Shown piece after piece: positions 1 to 11,169 of a stretch of DNA of 64,000 nt; the stretch's first letter is position 1, and the number at the start of each line of letters is the position of its first letter. The position numbers were made by a program, and so were the translations under genes. The stretch is from Capra hircus (Eukaryota; Chordata; Mammalia; Artiodactyla; Bovidae): NCBI RefSeq assembly GCF_001704415.2, contig NC_030808.1, forward strand, positions 79,204,594 to 79,268,593. The letters run 5' to 3'. The notes beneath the pieces were generated by a model, which did not search any database, had not been told where the DNA came from, and saw only the letters and a program-made list of their open reading frames with translations.

Positions 1-96
1 TCTGGGGAGCCCAGTTTACCTCCCCCGCCAGCTCACGTTCACTGAAGTAGAAATCAAGTTAATGAACTTGTGAGCTCCTAATTTGTTCAAAACTTT

Positions 97-240
97 TCAT
101 TTTACAGATGATGATCTTTGAGGCCTACAGGCTTATCCCAGTTGGCCCAGTGCATCAAAAGAAGAGGCAGGATTAGGACCTTGACTTCTTGCTGTTTAGC
201 TCAGGTGGTTTAAAGAGCATATCAGTCAGGTCCTCGGGTG
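97..240 (-). repeat. MIR SINE fragment
   Basis: The stretch opens with the reverse-complement MIR core signature (cattttacagatga) and continues through a degraded version of the 'gaggc...agaggcaggattaggacc' segment. Old and diverged; ends approximate. Confidence 0.6.
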
Positions 241-750
241 CAAAGAGTTCCTTGTCTGGACTGTAGGGCCCTGGGAAGGCCGTGGCCACCATGTGCTAGA
301 GTTGCTCCTGCCACCTGCTAGAGCCTCAGCACACATATGCCATCTCTCCTTTCAATGAGTTCATGTCGAAAGCTTGAAATTGACCCTGGTGGGAAACTGG
401 CAAATACTACAGATCGGGGCTTCCCCTCTCCCTCACCACAAGAGCTGATTATTAAACACCACTGGCTTTGGTATGTTGAGTCTGTCTTACCAGGTCCTGA
501 AATAGACCTTCTCATGGAATGTGACCCTTGCTTCTCAGTCTTTCAAGACTTCCAGGGAATAGTCATGAAATGTGAGCACTCAAGGAGACCTTTGGGTTGA
601 TCTTTATCCAAAAAAGAGAGACTTAAATGCCAGAAGAACCAGTTGAGAAAGTAAATGGGCCAAGCAACTCAGTGGAAGGAAATAGAGAATAGTGAGGAAT
701 GTGGTGAAAGACCCCAAAGTGTTTAATTTTAAAACAACAACAAAGGTGGA
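241..750. other. unique sequence, no gene seen
   Basis: Short open frames here (for example 337-600 on the plus strand) overlap frames on the other strand, show no recognisable domain and have no splice context. I recognise no repeat family. Confidence 0.5.
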
Positions 751-1095
751 GTTTGCTAGGGCTGCCATAACAAAGTTACAGACTGAGCGGCTTAAACAAA
801 TTAATCAGCAAGGTGTTGGTAGTGTTGATTCCTTATACGGGCTGCGAGGGAGGAATCTGCCCCAAGTCTCTCTCCGTGGTTTGTGGATAGCAGTCTTCAA
901 ATTCACATGGCATTCTTCCTGTAGATACATCCATTTAATAAGGAGACCAGTCATATTGGATTAGAACTCACCCCAACAATCTCATTTTGACTGGTTCTTT
1001 CTGTAAAGACCTCCATCTAAGGTCATATTCTGAGATGCTAAGAGTTAGGACTGCAACAGATGAATGTGGGGGGAAACACAATTCAATCCATAACA
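751..1095 (-). mobile_element. MLT1-type LTR (ERVL-MaLR), solo
   Basis: Read on the minus strand it has the MLT1 layout: a start like TGTTATGGATTGAATTG, the 'ccaatatgactggt' block at about 945-965, and an end matching 'gttatggcagccctagc' (plus strand 753-769). It is a solo, non-coding LTR of an ancient mammalian retrovirus-like family with no internal genes beside it. About 345 bp, slightly short from small deletions. Confidence 0.8.
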
Positions 1096-1177
1096 TATGG
1101 GCAGGACAAAAAAAAAACAAATCTGAGAATCAGATCTGACCTGCTCACTGCCCCAGTTATAATCCATTGGCTAAATT

Positions 1178-1290
1178 TGGCAGGTGTGGAAACTAAAGCA
1201 CTGAGGGATGCAAGTGGCTCTCCAGAGGTCACAGGTAGAAAAAGGCAGAGGCAGGCCTCCAGCCAAGCTCCTCTTATCACCTCCCCAACC
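1178..1290 (-). repeat. MIR SINE fragment
   Basis: Reverse-strand MIR core: 'ggaaactaaagcactgagg' followed by 'aggtcacaggtagaaaaag', corresponding to the usual 'ggaaactgaggc...aggtcacacagctagt' of the complement. Confidence 0.65.
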
Positions 1291-1515
1291 TGAGGCTATT
1301 TCTCCTTGTATGCCTTCTTGACACCCCTGGAGAGCCTGTGAAGCAGCCGAGGGTCAAAATGTATCTGAAACCCATCTCTAAACTCCCCTCAGCCTACAGC
1401 ATGGGGAAACACACATAAGACACTAGAAAATGCATTCTGAGACTTTATAGACCTCTACCTCAATTCTCTGGGTTAGTAGAAGCTCTTGGTGTTTTGGGGC
1501 TCAAGGTTAATTGCT

Positions 1516-1587
1516 GGCTCCAGCTACAGTCCATGGGATCACAAAAGAGTCAGACATGACTCAGTTACTGAACAACAGCAACAACAC
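1516..1587 (+). mobile_element. Bov-tA SINE, 3' fragment
   Basis: Matches only the last third of Bov-tA: 'ctacagtccatgggatcac' then 'gagtcagacatgactcag' and an A/C-rich tail (aacaacagcaacaacacc). The tRNA-like head with its pol III promoter is missing, so this is a 5'-truncated copy. Confidence 0.85.
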
Positions 1588-2762
1588 CGTCGGTTGGCCT
1601 TAGATACTTTGAGGTCTCTTGTTTTCCATTCATTCTTTCTTACTATTGAACAACAAAGTGAGATCAGGGGAGGACTTCAGGACCCTCCCATTCTTGTTGA
1701 TAGTAAGAGCAAGAAGAGTCAGACAATTTGGTTGAAACCCTGGATTTGCTAGAACAAACATCTACTGTAGGGTGATCACTTATAGACCCACTCTGAGCCT
1801 CATTTTTCTCACCTGAAAATGGGAGACAAATATTTGGCTCGTTCAATAACTCATTCATGTGTTCCTTCAACCAACACTTGCCTTTTTCTTCTAACAACAC
1901 ACCTATAGATTCTATTTTCTCAAACTCAAGACTAGAGATATAATAAGCTTAAGATGAAAAAAATAGATTTTAATAATATGGCTTTAAAATGACTGAAGTC
2001 CACAGTTTATGATATTCTAGTCAAGGCATAGATTTTTTTATTGGAAAAACCTACATTTCAGTTTTCAGATACATCTTTTAATGCATATATATACATATAT
2101 ACTTACTTTTAAAAATGATTTTGGTATAAAACAAGCACCCTTCCTTGTCCACATAGGAATGTACTATCTTCTGACTTCAGATTTGAGTGAACACAATGTT
2201 ATTATCTGTTTTGTAACCTCTAATGACCTCTACACACCTTTCCCTCTTTGACCGTTCTAGGTTTTTTCACACCAGGATTCTCAGCGCAACTGGAGCCTGG
2301 ACTGAAGAATCTTTGTGAACTATCAGACTGAAGGGAACTCACTGAGGGTTCTGTTAATAAAACCAAGAATGAGAGCACCAACCTCCAGTGCACATGTATT
2401 TTTCTTGGAGTTTCTTCATAAAGTACATGCCAACAGAAAAAAAGTCCTTCTTTTTTCAAAGTAATTTTGGCTTATAGCGCACAAATGAGTATTACCATTT
2501 TGACTGATTCATAGTCTGGTAACAGAATACCAGTGTGAATAGGGACAAGAGGGGTAGGAAAATCAGGAAAGGATTTGTTAGGCTTTCAGTATTTATTTTA
2601 AAAATATTCATATAAAGACTAAAGATAGTCCTCCCTCCTTCCCTTCCCCGTTTCCTTCTTCCTTCTCTTTTTTCTAAAAAATGAAACATCTCTCTAATAA
2701 TGTCTCTTTGTCCAGGACTTTGCCAGTGATAACACACATCCTCATTTTTCTCTTGCCAGCAT
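1588..2762. other. mostly unique sequence
   Basis: No gene seen. There is a possible MIR remnant at 1791-1845 (ctctgagcctcatttttctc), a short AT-dinucleotide patch near 2085-2102 and a pyrimidine-rich patch near 2630-2675. Confidence 0.5.
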
Positions 2763-2880
2763 ACTGTAAGGAAGGTAACTTTTATTTTTATCATCATTCT
2801 CATTTTGCAGTAACTTGAACTAGTCCAAGGCCATATAGGTTGTGATAGACAGACTGAATTACCACTCTAGATTCTGGCCT
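2763..2880 (-). repeat. MIR SINE
   Basis: Reverse-complement MIR: 'tcatcattctcattttgcag' at 2791-2810, then 'aactagtccaaggccatatag' relics of the conserved core. Confidence 0.65.
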
Positions 2881-2949
2881 CTATTTGTCGACTCGTATTT
2901 CTTCTCCCATTATGTCTCCCCGTCTCTAAGATCTCTTCTGAGCTCTGAA

Positions 2950-3065
2950 ATTGGGTGGAGTAAAAGCTTCATGAGGGCAGAGACCTTAACTGTTTGGCTC
3001 AGCATTCTATCTCCATTGCTTAGCACAGTGCCTGACAGGTCCAAGGAGTTCAATGAACAGTTGGT
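2950..3065 (+). repeat. L2 LINE, 3' end
   Basis: Carries the typical L2 3' terminus in order: 'catgagggcagagacctt', 'gcttagcacagtgcctgaca', then a degraded 'caatgaacagttgg' where a full copy has the ATGAATGAA-type end. Confidence 0.75.
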
Positions 3066-3589
3066 TTTTTATTAAATTGAAGTCCATGCCCTCTATACCT
3101 TTTACTGCCTCAAGAGTCGATGCTGAAGTGATGACTTGAATGATAATAAGCAGCTGGTGCCCAAGGACGTGACAAACTCAAACCTTATGTGAGACCCAAG
3201 GATAAGAGATTTACATAGACCCATGCCAGAGTAGCAACACAGCATCCTCAGGAGCACAGAGATTTATTCCACTTGCAAGCATCACCGCTGCTGGTGAGTT
3301 GGAGTGGGGTAAAGAGGCTGGTGGGACAACCCCTGGCTTCCACTCTTGCATCTTTCTTTCCCTAAAGACATCACTACAGGATGTTGGAGCTCTGAGGGTT
3401 TCCTATAATTTGCTCTAAAAAAATTCACTGGGTTTTTCCAGTCTGTTAGTACTTCCTCCTAAAGCTTTAGCTTCTAAAATTGGTAAGCATTTAATTTCAG
3501 TTACAAAATTAGTTGCTTATTGGTATGACATATTAAACTGATAATCCACTCAAGAACAACCTGTTATAACTTACACAGCATTTTCACAA
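3066..3589. other. unique sequence
   Basis: No gene or recognisable repeat seen; composition is ordinary AT-rich mammalian DNA. Confidence 0.45.
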
Positions 3590-3730
3590 GATGACCATTT
3601 TATAAAGAAAGAAAGATCAGGAAAGTTAAGTGTTTTGCCCTAGATTATGAAGCTAGTAATTTATAACACCAAATCCAGACCTGTCAACTCAAAATGCTCA
3701 AGTCCTTACATTATGACATTGCCAGCGTGA
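3590..3730 (-). repeat. MIR SINE
   Basis: Reverse-strand MIR with 'gaccattttataaagaaaga', 'gttaagtgttttgccctaga' and 'agctagtaatttataacacc', the three successive core blocks. Confidence 0.65.
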
Positions 3731-4049
3731 CATTGGTGCTTGTCTACCAAACAGTCCATGAAAATAATGGGCTGTAAAGGAATCAGGGAAGCCGACTCAC
3801 TCCTACGCAGGATCCTTCCTTTACTCACGATGGACTCCATAAACACAGTACCCTCTTTCCCAATTCCTCTTCTCAAATTCCTCCTTTATTATGCCTGCAA
3901 TGGCAGTGGTGGCTGTAGCAATGTCTGTGAATTTTAAGGGTGAGACCAGAGGACCTCTCTTCTGAGCATTTTGCCTTCTTGTCAGCTTCATGAGAATATG
4001 CCCTGAATATGTACTCCCAGCATATAAAAGATTAAACTCATTATACCCC

Positions 4050-4410
4050 CTGCCCCAGACTCTTTTTCCTTTTTCTGTGGTCTCTGTTCCTGGTCTGCTC
4101 AGCCACCTAGTTACTTGAGTTAGTAACCCAGAAGTCAGCATGGGGTCTCTGACTTGCTTTTCTTCCCTCCATCATACAGTCCCTAAGACTGGTTGATTCT
4201 TCCTCTGATGTCTTTTTTTGGTCTGTGCCCACATTCTGACCCTGATGCTACTTTCAAGTCCCCGTCGTATCCCTTTTGGGCTTCTGTGGTAGTCTCCCGA
4301 CTGGTCTCCCTGGTGCTATCTTCCATCGGCGTCTCTATGAAATGAGGAGCGTGATGTCTGGCTCTGCTGTATGCACGGTGGAAAGTCAGGGCCAGCATAA
4401 CATGCTCCCC
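4050..4410 (+). repeat. L2 LINE fragment
   Basis: Sense-strand L2 open-reading-frame remnant. Blocks resembling the family around the 'actggtctccctg' segment occur at about 4299-4312, preceded by a pyrimidine-rich part typical of this L2 region. Confidence 0.55.
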
Positions 4411-4799
4411 ACCTTCCTCTGTCCACATTTTTCTTCAAAGAAACCACACTGCTGAATGACAGGTGGACATTCTAAAGTAGGACTCTATGCCTGGTCAGTA
4501 GGAAGTGATATCCTGACCCAGACCAGAAGGAAGATCACAGGCAACAATATCGAAGAGGAAGTGGACATGACCTCAAAGCATACGTTATACCCTCTTGCAG
4601 GGCAGGGACTGGGACTCCCCCAGGAAGCTTCTCAGTGGATATACTCAAAGCATTTGTCTGCAGCCCTCTTAGGGGGTGCCCAATCAGTTCTGAATCCTTG
4701 TTAATCTTGCTCTGGTCACAATTCCTTCCTTCTAGGGAGCTATTACACAGCAGGGACCAGGTGAGGAGGAAGGAGCAGCGGATGCAGAGCCAGAAGGTC
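4411..4799. other. unique sequence
   Basis: Two overlapping opposite-strand open frames near 4456-4850 are each under 110 codons and have no domain I recognise. I do not call a gene. Confidence 0.45.
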
Positions 4800-4930
4800 C
4801 CTGGTGACTGGCTGTCTTCACCTCTTAGAGCCTGTTCCCCCACCTGTTAAGTGAGAATAGTGAGCTGTAGCAGCCGTACCGCCTGGGTCACAGTAAGAAT
4901 TGAGATACACATAACACATAGAGGTCAGTC
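4800..4930 (+). repeat. MIR SINE
   Basis: Sense MIR 3' half: 'cctcttagagcctgttcccc', 'cacctgttaagtgagaatag' and 'gtaagaattgagatacacat' follow the consensus order. Confidence 0.65.
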
Positions 4931-4944
4931 TTTGAGAGGGTGGG

Positions 4945-5341
4945 GGATAATGGTTCTGGAGTCAGAAGATCTGGGTTTTAGAGTCAAGCTGTGCTGCTGC
5001 TGCTGCTAAGTCGCGTCAGTCATGTCCGACTCTGTGTGACCCCACAAACGGCAGCCCACTAGGCTCCCCCGTCCCTGGGATTCTCCAGGCAAGAATACTG
5101 GAGAAGGTTGCCATTTCCTTCTCCAATGCATAAAAGTGAAAAATGAAAGTGAAGTCACTCAGTTGTGTCTGACTCTTAGCAACTCCATGGACTGCAGCCT
5201 TCCAGGCTCCTCCGTCCATGGGATTTTCCAGGCAAGAGTACTGGCTACTCGGCATGTAATCTAGGCCCAGTCAGTGAGCTTCTCTGAAATTCAGTGTCTT
5301 CATCTGTTAAATAAATTAATAATACACCCTCATTCAAAGCT
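4945..5341 (+). repeat. MIR SINE split by a BOV-A2 insertion
   Basis: The first half (4945-4992, 'ctggagtcagaagatctggg') and the second half (5245-5341, 'gagcttctctgaaattcag' and 'cttcatctgttaaataaatt') are consecutive parts of one MIR interrupted by the SINE at 4993-5244. The younger Bov-tA at 5342 abuts its end. Confidence 0.65.
4993..5244 (-). mobile_element. BOV-A2 dimeric SINE
   Basis: Begins at the CTG-triplet tail (gctgctgctgctgctaagtc) and runs through both related monomers, each ending in 'ttctccaggcaagaatactgg' or a close variant. The linker 'ccaatgcataaaagtgaaa' joins them. Full-length in layout. BOV-A2 derives from the BovB 3' region and has no internal protein. Confidence 0.93.
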
Positions 5342-5554
5342 TGGGCTTCCTTGATGGCTCAGATTGTAAAGAATCTGCTGGCAATGCAGAACACATGGGT
5401 TCGATGCCTGGGTCGGGAAGATCCCCTGGAGAAAGGAATGACAACCCACTCCAGCATTCTTGCAGGGAAAATTCCATGGACAGAGGAGCCTGGCGAGCTG
5501 CAGTCCATGGGGTCGCAAACAGTCAGACACGACTGAGCAACTAACAGACACACA
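5342..5554 (+). mobile_element. Bov-tA SINE, full length, with target-site duplication
   Basis: Starts with the tRNA-like head 'gggcttccttgatggctcag', passes a B-box-like 'gggttcgatgcc' and ends in the BovB-like tail 'cagacacgactgagcaac'. It is bracketed by cattcaaagct (5331-5341) and cattcagagct (5555-5565), an 11 bp duplication with one mismatch. Confidence 0.93.
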
Positions 5555-6548
5555 CATTCAGAGCTCATGCAGACGAGACATTGCCTGTAAATCATAGAAC
5601 CCAATCATATATAGTGAGGTGATCTGATTCTAATGTATGTGGAGTGCTTTCTAGAGCACTAGATCATCTCAGGGTACACTCCACAGCCCAGCCCTGCTTC
5701 TTGCTCTTCAGAGGTTCTTGCTGGGTGTCGGCCCTCTAGGGCTCTCTCTACTGAGGCTCCCGACTCCGCTTGCTGAGTGGAGAGCATGTCCCTGGGGTAC
5801 ATGTGATGCTGACCTGGAAACTCCCTGTTGAAGGGATCCTAGCATGTCTGGAGATGGTCTCTTGCCAGAGGTGGGAGGTGGGGGTGGGAGGGGATCTGGT
5901 CCCAATAATCATTAAGTATGAATCAGGCTCCAGCAATGGTCCACGGACCACCAGACGAGGCAGATCCTGCCAGCGTGGGAGCACTTACAGAATGCCTGGG
6001 AGCATTTTGGTTAAGGTCGCCTGTTGCTACGTGAGGGCGCTCATGTGTGTGTTTCAGGGGTGAGCGTGTGTGTATACATGTACATGTAAGAAGAGCAGAC
6101 AGTATGGCCTGTCTTTGATCCATTCAGGTCTTTCAGCCCAGTCAGCCATGCCTCCAGTGGAGGGGGGAAGGATAGGAAGAACACTATACTGGCATCACCG
6201 GGGCTTGGCTTCATCCTGGCCCTGCTCTCTCTCTAATAGCCTGGGCCTCAGCCACTCACCCCCTTTCTTGCCCCCCCTCACAAAAGTCTGTGTGGGTCCT
6301 GGCAGCTGTCAGGGAGCAGAAAGCCCTCTCTGGAACTGGGTGGGTCCTTGTGCTTCAAGGATCCTCCAGCACAAAGAAGAGCTGTATTTCCAAAACCCAA
6401 GATTTATTTCCACCTGTAGGACTGCTACCAGCTGCACCTGCCCTGGGAAAAGCTTTGCTTCCACGACTTCCTGGAAACTGTGCTCTGCCAAGCCATTCAA
6501 GGTCTCGCTGAACATAAAAGGCAGGCTAACTAAGACTTCCAATTCTCT
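5555..6548. other. unique sequence
   Basis: Contains a short purine/GT patch near 6040-6090. A 165-codon open frame at 6070-6567 has no recognisable domain, ends inside an L1 fragment and overlaps reading frames on the other strand, so I do not call it a gene. Confidence 0.5.
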
Positions 6549-6712
6549 TTGTATTGGGGTAACATAGTTGAGTAACAATGTTGTGTTCGTTTCAGGTATG
6601 GCAAGGTAATTCACTTATATATATATATATACATGTATATGTTCTTTTTCAAATTCTTTTCCCATTTAGGTTATTACAGAATAATGAGCAGAGTTTCTGC
6701 AGCATAAACCCA
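6549..6712 (-). mobile_element. L1 LINE 3'-UTR fragment
   Basis: Matches the reverse complement of the artiodactyl L1 3'-UTR: 'aacaatgttgtgttcgtttc', 'ggtaattcacttatatatat' and 'ttcccatttaggttattaca'. Contains an AT-dinucleotide run (6618-6631). Confidence 0.75.
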
Positions 6713-6856
6713 AAGAGCAATGTGCGGAGACACAGAGTAATTAAATTGACAAAAATTGAAGACCAAGAAAAAATATTAAAAGCAACAAGGGAAAAGCAGC
6801 ATAACATGCAAGGGAACTCTCAGATGCTCGATTCTTTATGGGTCAAAAGTAAATAA

Positions 6857-6982
6857 ATATGGGTAATTCGCTGTTGGTCCAGCGGTTAAGACTCTATAAA
6901 GACTCAATGCAGGGGGTATGAATTCAATCCTTGGCTGGGGAACTAAGATCCCACATGCTGTGTGGTGCGACCAAAGAGAGAA
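6857..6982 (+). mobile_element. CHR-type tRNA-derived SINE
   Basis: Degraded head 'gggtaattcgctgttggtcc', B-box region 'atgaattcaatccttggc' and the tail 'ggggaactaagatcccacat'. Flanked by aaaagtaaataa at 6845-6856 and 6983-6994, a perfect 12 bp duplication. This cetacean-ruminant family is older than Bov-tA. Confidence 0.85.
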
Positions 6983-6994
6983 AAAAGTAAATAA

Positions 6995-7298
6995 GTAGGA
7001 CATTGTGACCTAAAGACAAATTTAAGAAAACGGTGATCTAAAATTTCTAGGCTTGTAAAATTAAATAAATAAACAAAAAACTCACTAAGGAGTCCATCTT
7101 TTCCTGGTAATGAGAGCAAACCAGAAGAAAGGGTGCTGGACCAGGGTGCAGGGACCATGTAGTTTTTCCCATTCTTCCGGAAAGAAGTTATCCCAAACTT
7201 CCTAGTTTGGCCTGTTAAGTCCCTGAGGACTGGATCTTGTTTTGCTCATAAGTATCTCACTGCGCCTGTCACGTACTAGGAAGTTGATTAAAAGTAGG
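6995..7298. other. unique sequence
   Basis: No gene or repeat family recognised between the CHR element and the Tigger element. Confidence 0.4.
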
Positions 7299-7300
7299 TA

Positions 7301-7613
7301 CAGTAGTCTCTCCTTATCTGCGGTTTCACTTTCCAGGGTTTCACTTACCTGTAGCCATACTTGGTCTGAAAATACTAAATGGAAAATTCCAGAAATAAGT
7401 AACTCATAAGTTTTAAGATTCGAGCTATTCGAGCATGTAGCAATCTCATTCTATCTTGCTCTATCCTACCCAGATCGTGAACCATCCCTCTGTCCAATAA
7501 CTCTATATGCTACCTGCAAAAAACCTAGTATATTTAGGGTTTGGTACTATCTGTGGTTTCAGGCATCCCCTGGGTGTCTTGAAACATATCCTTGGGGATC
7601 AGAGGGTCTACTA
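7301..7613 (+). mobile_element. Tigger/MER2-like non-autonomous DNA transposon
   Basis: Both ends carry Tigger-type terminal inverted repeats (CAGTAGTCTCTCCTTATCTG at the left; the right end reads TAGTAGACCCTCTGATCCCC on the other strand). A TA dinucleotide flanks each side (7299-7300, 7614-7615). The interior keeps 'tactaaatggaaaattccag' and 'tagggtttggtactatctgt'. It has no transposase frame. Confidence 0.8.
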
Positions 7614-7654
7614 TACTTATTCACAGCATATCATTGTGGGTTATAAAAGCACTC

Positions 7655-7830
7655 TGGATAATATGTATATATTTCTTTAGAGAAAAGACTAGAAAGATAT
7701 TAATACTGTTAATAGTAATAGCATTATCTTTTTATGATGTGATTGCAAGTTACTTTAATTTTCTTTCTCTTTATTTCTACTCTATAACTTTCTACATATA
7801 ACATGTGCTCATTGTATAATAAAAAAATGG
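7655..7830 (+). repeat. old L1 (L1M-type) 3' end
   Basis: The sequence from 'agactagaaagatattaata' through 'ctttctacatataacatgtg' to an A-rich end resembles the 3' terminus of old mammalian L1 families. Diverged. Confidence 0.45.
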
Positions 7831-8202
7831 AAACTGTACAGATTAATATACAACTTTGTCTTCAATACATCATTCAATTTCTCTTTTTTGGGGCAATCTC
7901 AGTAAACTGAAAAATAGAGATCTGGGGTTTGAGAAAAATACAATGTCAATTCATAAAAAGATTGAAATGTTTTCAAAAATTCGCATGCAGAAGCAATCAA
8001 GGAAGCTACTTTGTTCCCGGTGATGCACAGAGCACAGTTCCGTATGACCTACCAACATGCAGCGGGAACTAAGAAAGACTTCATACTCTCTACCTATTAA
8101 TTCCAATCAAATTGAAAACAACTCAAATACTCAAAAATAAAGACCTGGATCACCAAACGACGGGCTGCTACACTTCAGAACCTGGAAGTGTATGTAAAGT
8201 CA
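7831..8202. other. unique sequence
   Basis: No gene or family recognised up to the small L1 end at 8203. Confidence 0.4.
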
Positions 8203-8292
8203 TGGCTGACTGATGGTTTTGTATGGCAGAAACCAACACAAACCAACACAATATTGTAAAGCAATTTTCCTCCAATTAAAAAATAAATTTAA
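8203..8292 (+). mobile_element. L1 LINE, extreme 3' end
   Basis: A very short 5'-truncated ruminant L1: 'tatggcagaaaccaacac', 'aatattgtaaagcaattttc' and an A-rich tail. Candidate 7 bp duplication aaagtca (8196-8202 and 8293-8299). A 10 bp unit (aaaccaacac) is duplicated in tandem near 8230-8250. Confidence 0.8.
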
Positions 8293-8580
8293 AAAGTCAA
8301 GTATGCAAATTAAAGCACTTGTATTAAAGAATACTAAGTTGCCTGTAGATACTTCTTTACAATTCTGTGAAAAGTCATGTTTATTAAGAAAGATCAAACT
8401 TCAAACAATGTAAAATGGAACAAAGTATTTTGTAGTGTTTAGTTTTACAATTTTTATAAAAGTCAAGTGGAAAATAGTGAATGTCTATATAGCAGTAATT
8501 AAATAATTCTAACACTCCTTGGAATTCCACAGAATTGCAAGCAAAATGAATAATGAAGCTAATGCTTACCTGCCTCCTGA

Positions 8581-9556
8581 GAAATCTGTATGCACGTCAA
8601 GAAGCAACAGTTAAACTTGGATATGCAACAACAGACTGGTTCCAAATTGGGAAATGAGTACGTCAAGGCTGTATATTGTCACCCTGCTTATTAAACTTAT
8701 ATGCAGAGTGCAGCATGTGAAATGCCAGGCTGGATGAAGCACAAGCTGGAATCAAGATTGCCAGGAAAAAATATCAATAATCTCAGTATGCTGATGACAC
8801 CACCCTTATGGCAGAAAGAGAAGAATTAAAGAACCTCTTAATGAAAGTAAAGGAAGAGAGTGAAAAAGTTGGCTTAAAACTCAACATTCAGAAAACGAAG
8901 ATCATGGCATCCATCACTTCATGGCAAATAGATGGGGAAACAATGGAAATTGTGACAGACTTTATTTTGGGGGGCTCCAAAATCACTGCAGATGGTGACT
9001 GTAGCCATGAAATTAAAAGACACTTGCTCCTTGGAAGAAAAGCTTTGACAAACCTAAACAGCGTATTAAAAAGCAGAGACATTACTTTGCTAACAAAAGT
9101 CTACCTAGTCAAAGATATGGTTTCTCCAGTAGTCATGTATGGATGTGAGAGTTGGACTATAAAGAAAGCTGAGCACCAAAGAATTGATGCTTTTGAACTG
9201 TGGTGTTGGAGAAGACTCTTGAGAGTCCCTTGGACTGCAAGGAGATCAAACCAGTCAATCCTAAAGGAAATCAGTCCTGAATGTTCATTGGAAGGACTGA
9301 TGCTGCAGCCGAAATTCCAATACTTTGGCCACCTGATGAGAAGTACTGACTCATTGGAAAAGACCCTGATGCTGGGCAAGATTGAAGGCAAGAGAAAGGG
9401 ACAACAGAGGATGAGATTGTTGAATGGCATCACCGACTCAATGGACATGAGTTTGAGTAAGCTCCAGGAGTTGGTGATGGACGTGGAAGCCTGGCATGCT
9501 GCAATCCATGGCGTCGTGAAGAGTCGGACACAACTGAGCGACTGAACTGAACTGAA
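8581..9556 (+). mobile_element. BovB LINE (RTE clade), 5'-truncated
   Basis: About 1 kb of the BovB 3' third, from the end of the reverse-transcriptase core to the terminal 'gactgaactgaactga' repeat. It lies in an older L1 that resumes at about 9610. Target-site duplication is unclear; aatgct occurs on both sides but is too short to trust. Confidence 0.93.
8755..9545 (+). pseudogene. BovB reverse transcriptase, C-terminal fragment
   Basis: The reverse-transcriptase active-site box YADD is encoded just upstream of the open part (about 8788-8799), followed by TTLMAE. The C-terminal domain stays open for some 245 codons (8808-9545), including MYGCESWTIKKAE and the W-rich CWRRLLRVPW motif, and stops at the natural end (TQLSD). 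An extra A in the run at about 8762-8768 shifts the frame and creates a stop just before the YADD box. The endonuclease and the first half of the RT are absent. Non-functional by truncation alone; in an intact BovB this region follows the palm of the RT that copies BovB RNA at the target site. Confidence 0.88.
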
Positions 9557-9609
9557 TGCTCCAATGCTACACCGTTGCTGGGAATGCGAAAATGTAAATT
9601 CAAGTTTTC

Positions 9610-10255
9610 TAAAGAGTGACTTGGAAAAAACGTATGTCAAATTTTTAAAGTGTCATTGTCTTCATTCCTTTGATTCTGTCTTAAGACTTTCATCCAAGAA
9701 TAACCAAAGATCAAGAGACATTTATCTCACTATTATTTGTGATGGGAGAAAAGAGGCATTACTAAACTGTCCGGCAGTAATGACTGGGTTGAATGGATAA
9801 ACCAACAGCATAAATAACTAGGCAACCATTGAAAACACCCCACAGGGGAGTACTTAATATTATGGAAACAAAATTTCACTAGAACATGCAAATATTAGAT
9901 CACCAAACATGCCACATAATTGCAGTTGTTTTTTTTTTTTTAAATACTAAGAAGAATGTAAGGGCTTCCCTGGTGGCTCAGACTGTAAATAATTTGCCCG
10001 CAATGCGGGAGACCCAGGTTCAATCCCTGGGTTGTGAAGATCCCCTGCAGAAGGGAATCTCTACCCATCCACTATTCTTGCCTGGAGAATCCCATGGGAG
10101 GAGCCTGGCGAGCTATAGTCCATGCAGTCACAAAGAGTCATAAATCAAAACATTGATAAGGGTGGTTTCTAGGTGGTGGAATGATGGGTAGTTTTAATTC
10201 TCTCACATTTCTTCTAAGTTCTACATTTTTTATAATAAATATACATTACTTTCCA
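9610..10255 (+). repeat. old L1 (L1M-type) 3' region split by Bov-tA
   Basis: The part from about 9770 ('gactgggttgaatggataaa', 'ggcaaccattgaaaacac') matches the old-L1 ORF2/3'-UTR junction. It resumes after the Bov-tA with 'ggtggtttctaggtggtgg' and 'tacattttttataataaat'. Diverged; limits approximate. Confidence 0.55.
9961..10143 (+). mobile_element. Bov-tA SINE, 3' end slightly truncated
   Basis: Head 'agggcttccctggtggctca', B-box 'aggttcaatccctgggttg' and body are well kept, but the element stops at 'cacaaagagtca' without the usual terminal GACTGAGCGACT. No target-site duplication recognised. Confidence 0.9.
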
Positions 10256-11169
10256 GTTAATGATTGTTCAAAATAGGTAACAGGTAAAATTGTGAGGGGG
10301 GGTCTTTATTTCTCATTCAATGGAAGATAAGAGTGTCATCTGCAAGTCCTTCTGAACCTATCTGCAAGCAAACCCCTTCTCTCCTCCACCCCTCCCTGAT
10401 GCACAAGAAAACCTCTCAGAGCAAGCCAGGTTCCTGGCAACACATACACACCTGCAGAGGTATGTACACACACACACATTTGACTGGATGTTCCTGGTGG
10501 GAGGAGTGGTGCCTAGAGAACAGGGACCCTTCTGCAGCCCCAGCCCACTTCGCTGTTTGTAAGCCCTTAGGCAATGCATGCCCTTTCCCTGGGTCCCAAT
10601 AAATGAATTGAATTGGAATGTCTTTAAAGACACTCTGCACTTGGTGCTGTTTCATTCTGGAGGATATGGTCCTGGATGGGAAGATCTGTAAGGGAAAGGG
10701 AAATAAATCTCTTTAGTGGTTCTATCCCCAACCTCTGGATCCCTTTTCTTCTTTGGATTTGAAGTGAAGAAGGAGCTCTTGAGGCTCCTCTCTGGAGCTT
10801 TGGGGTGGGGTGGCAGGGGCTATTTTCAAAAGCTAGTTCTCAGAAATTGTGGGGATAATGAAAAGGCTTTATAAGTTTGGGTTAAAGTCCCTGGAAGGTG
10901 TGAACAGGACTTTCCTGGGCAACAGGACTTTACTGCCAGCAGATCCTCAGGTCAGCCCTCTTGGAATCCCTTGTTTTAGTATCCTGCATGGGAGGCATGG
11001 GGAGTGCTGCAGGGCTCCAGGGAGCAGGTGGAACCCTGCAAGAATGGCAGCTGCTATTCTGGAGCTGGAGCCCTGGATCTCACCTGATTCCCCTCTTCTA
11101 GGCTGGGATGCCTTTACTCTGGACCTCTTCCCAAGATGCCTAGTGTCAGTCTAGGATCTGAGGATCTAT
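10256..11169. other. unique sequence
   Basis: A short CA run lies at about 10465-10479. Open frames of 70-100 codons on both strands overlap one another. No gene recognised. Confidence 0.5.

Noticed and set aside
751..1095. Endogenous retrovirus with genes
   Set aside because: Only a solo MLT1-type LTR; no gag, pol or env remnants nearby. The same holds for 25278-25775.
5345..5410. tRNA gene
   Set aside because: The tRNA-like head of a Bov-tA SINE, not a tRNA. The body continues into BovB-derived sequence. The same applies to the other Bov-tA and CHR heads.
4993..5554. CRISPR-like spaced repeats
   Set aside because: The repeated blocks are BOV-A2 monomers and a Bov-tA, with target-site duplications, in a vertebrate genome.
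6070..6567. 165-codon open frame in largely unique sequence
   Set aside because: Ser/Pro/Cys-rich without a domain, overlaps a 101-codon frame on the other strand and ends inside an L1 fragment. No splice or promoter support.
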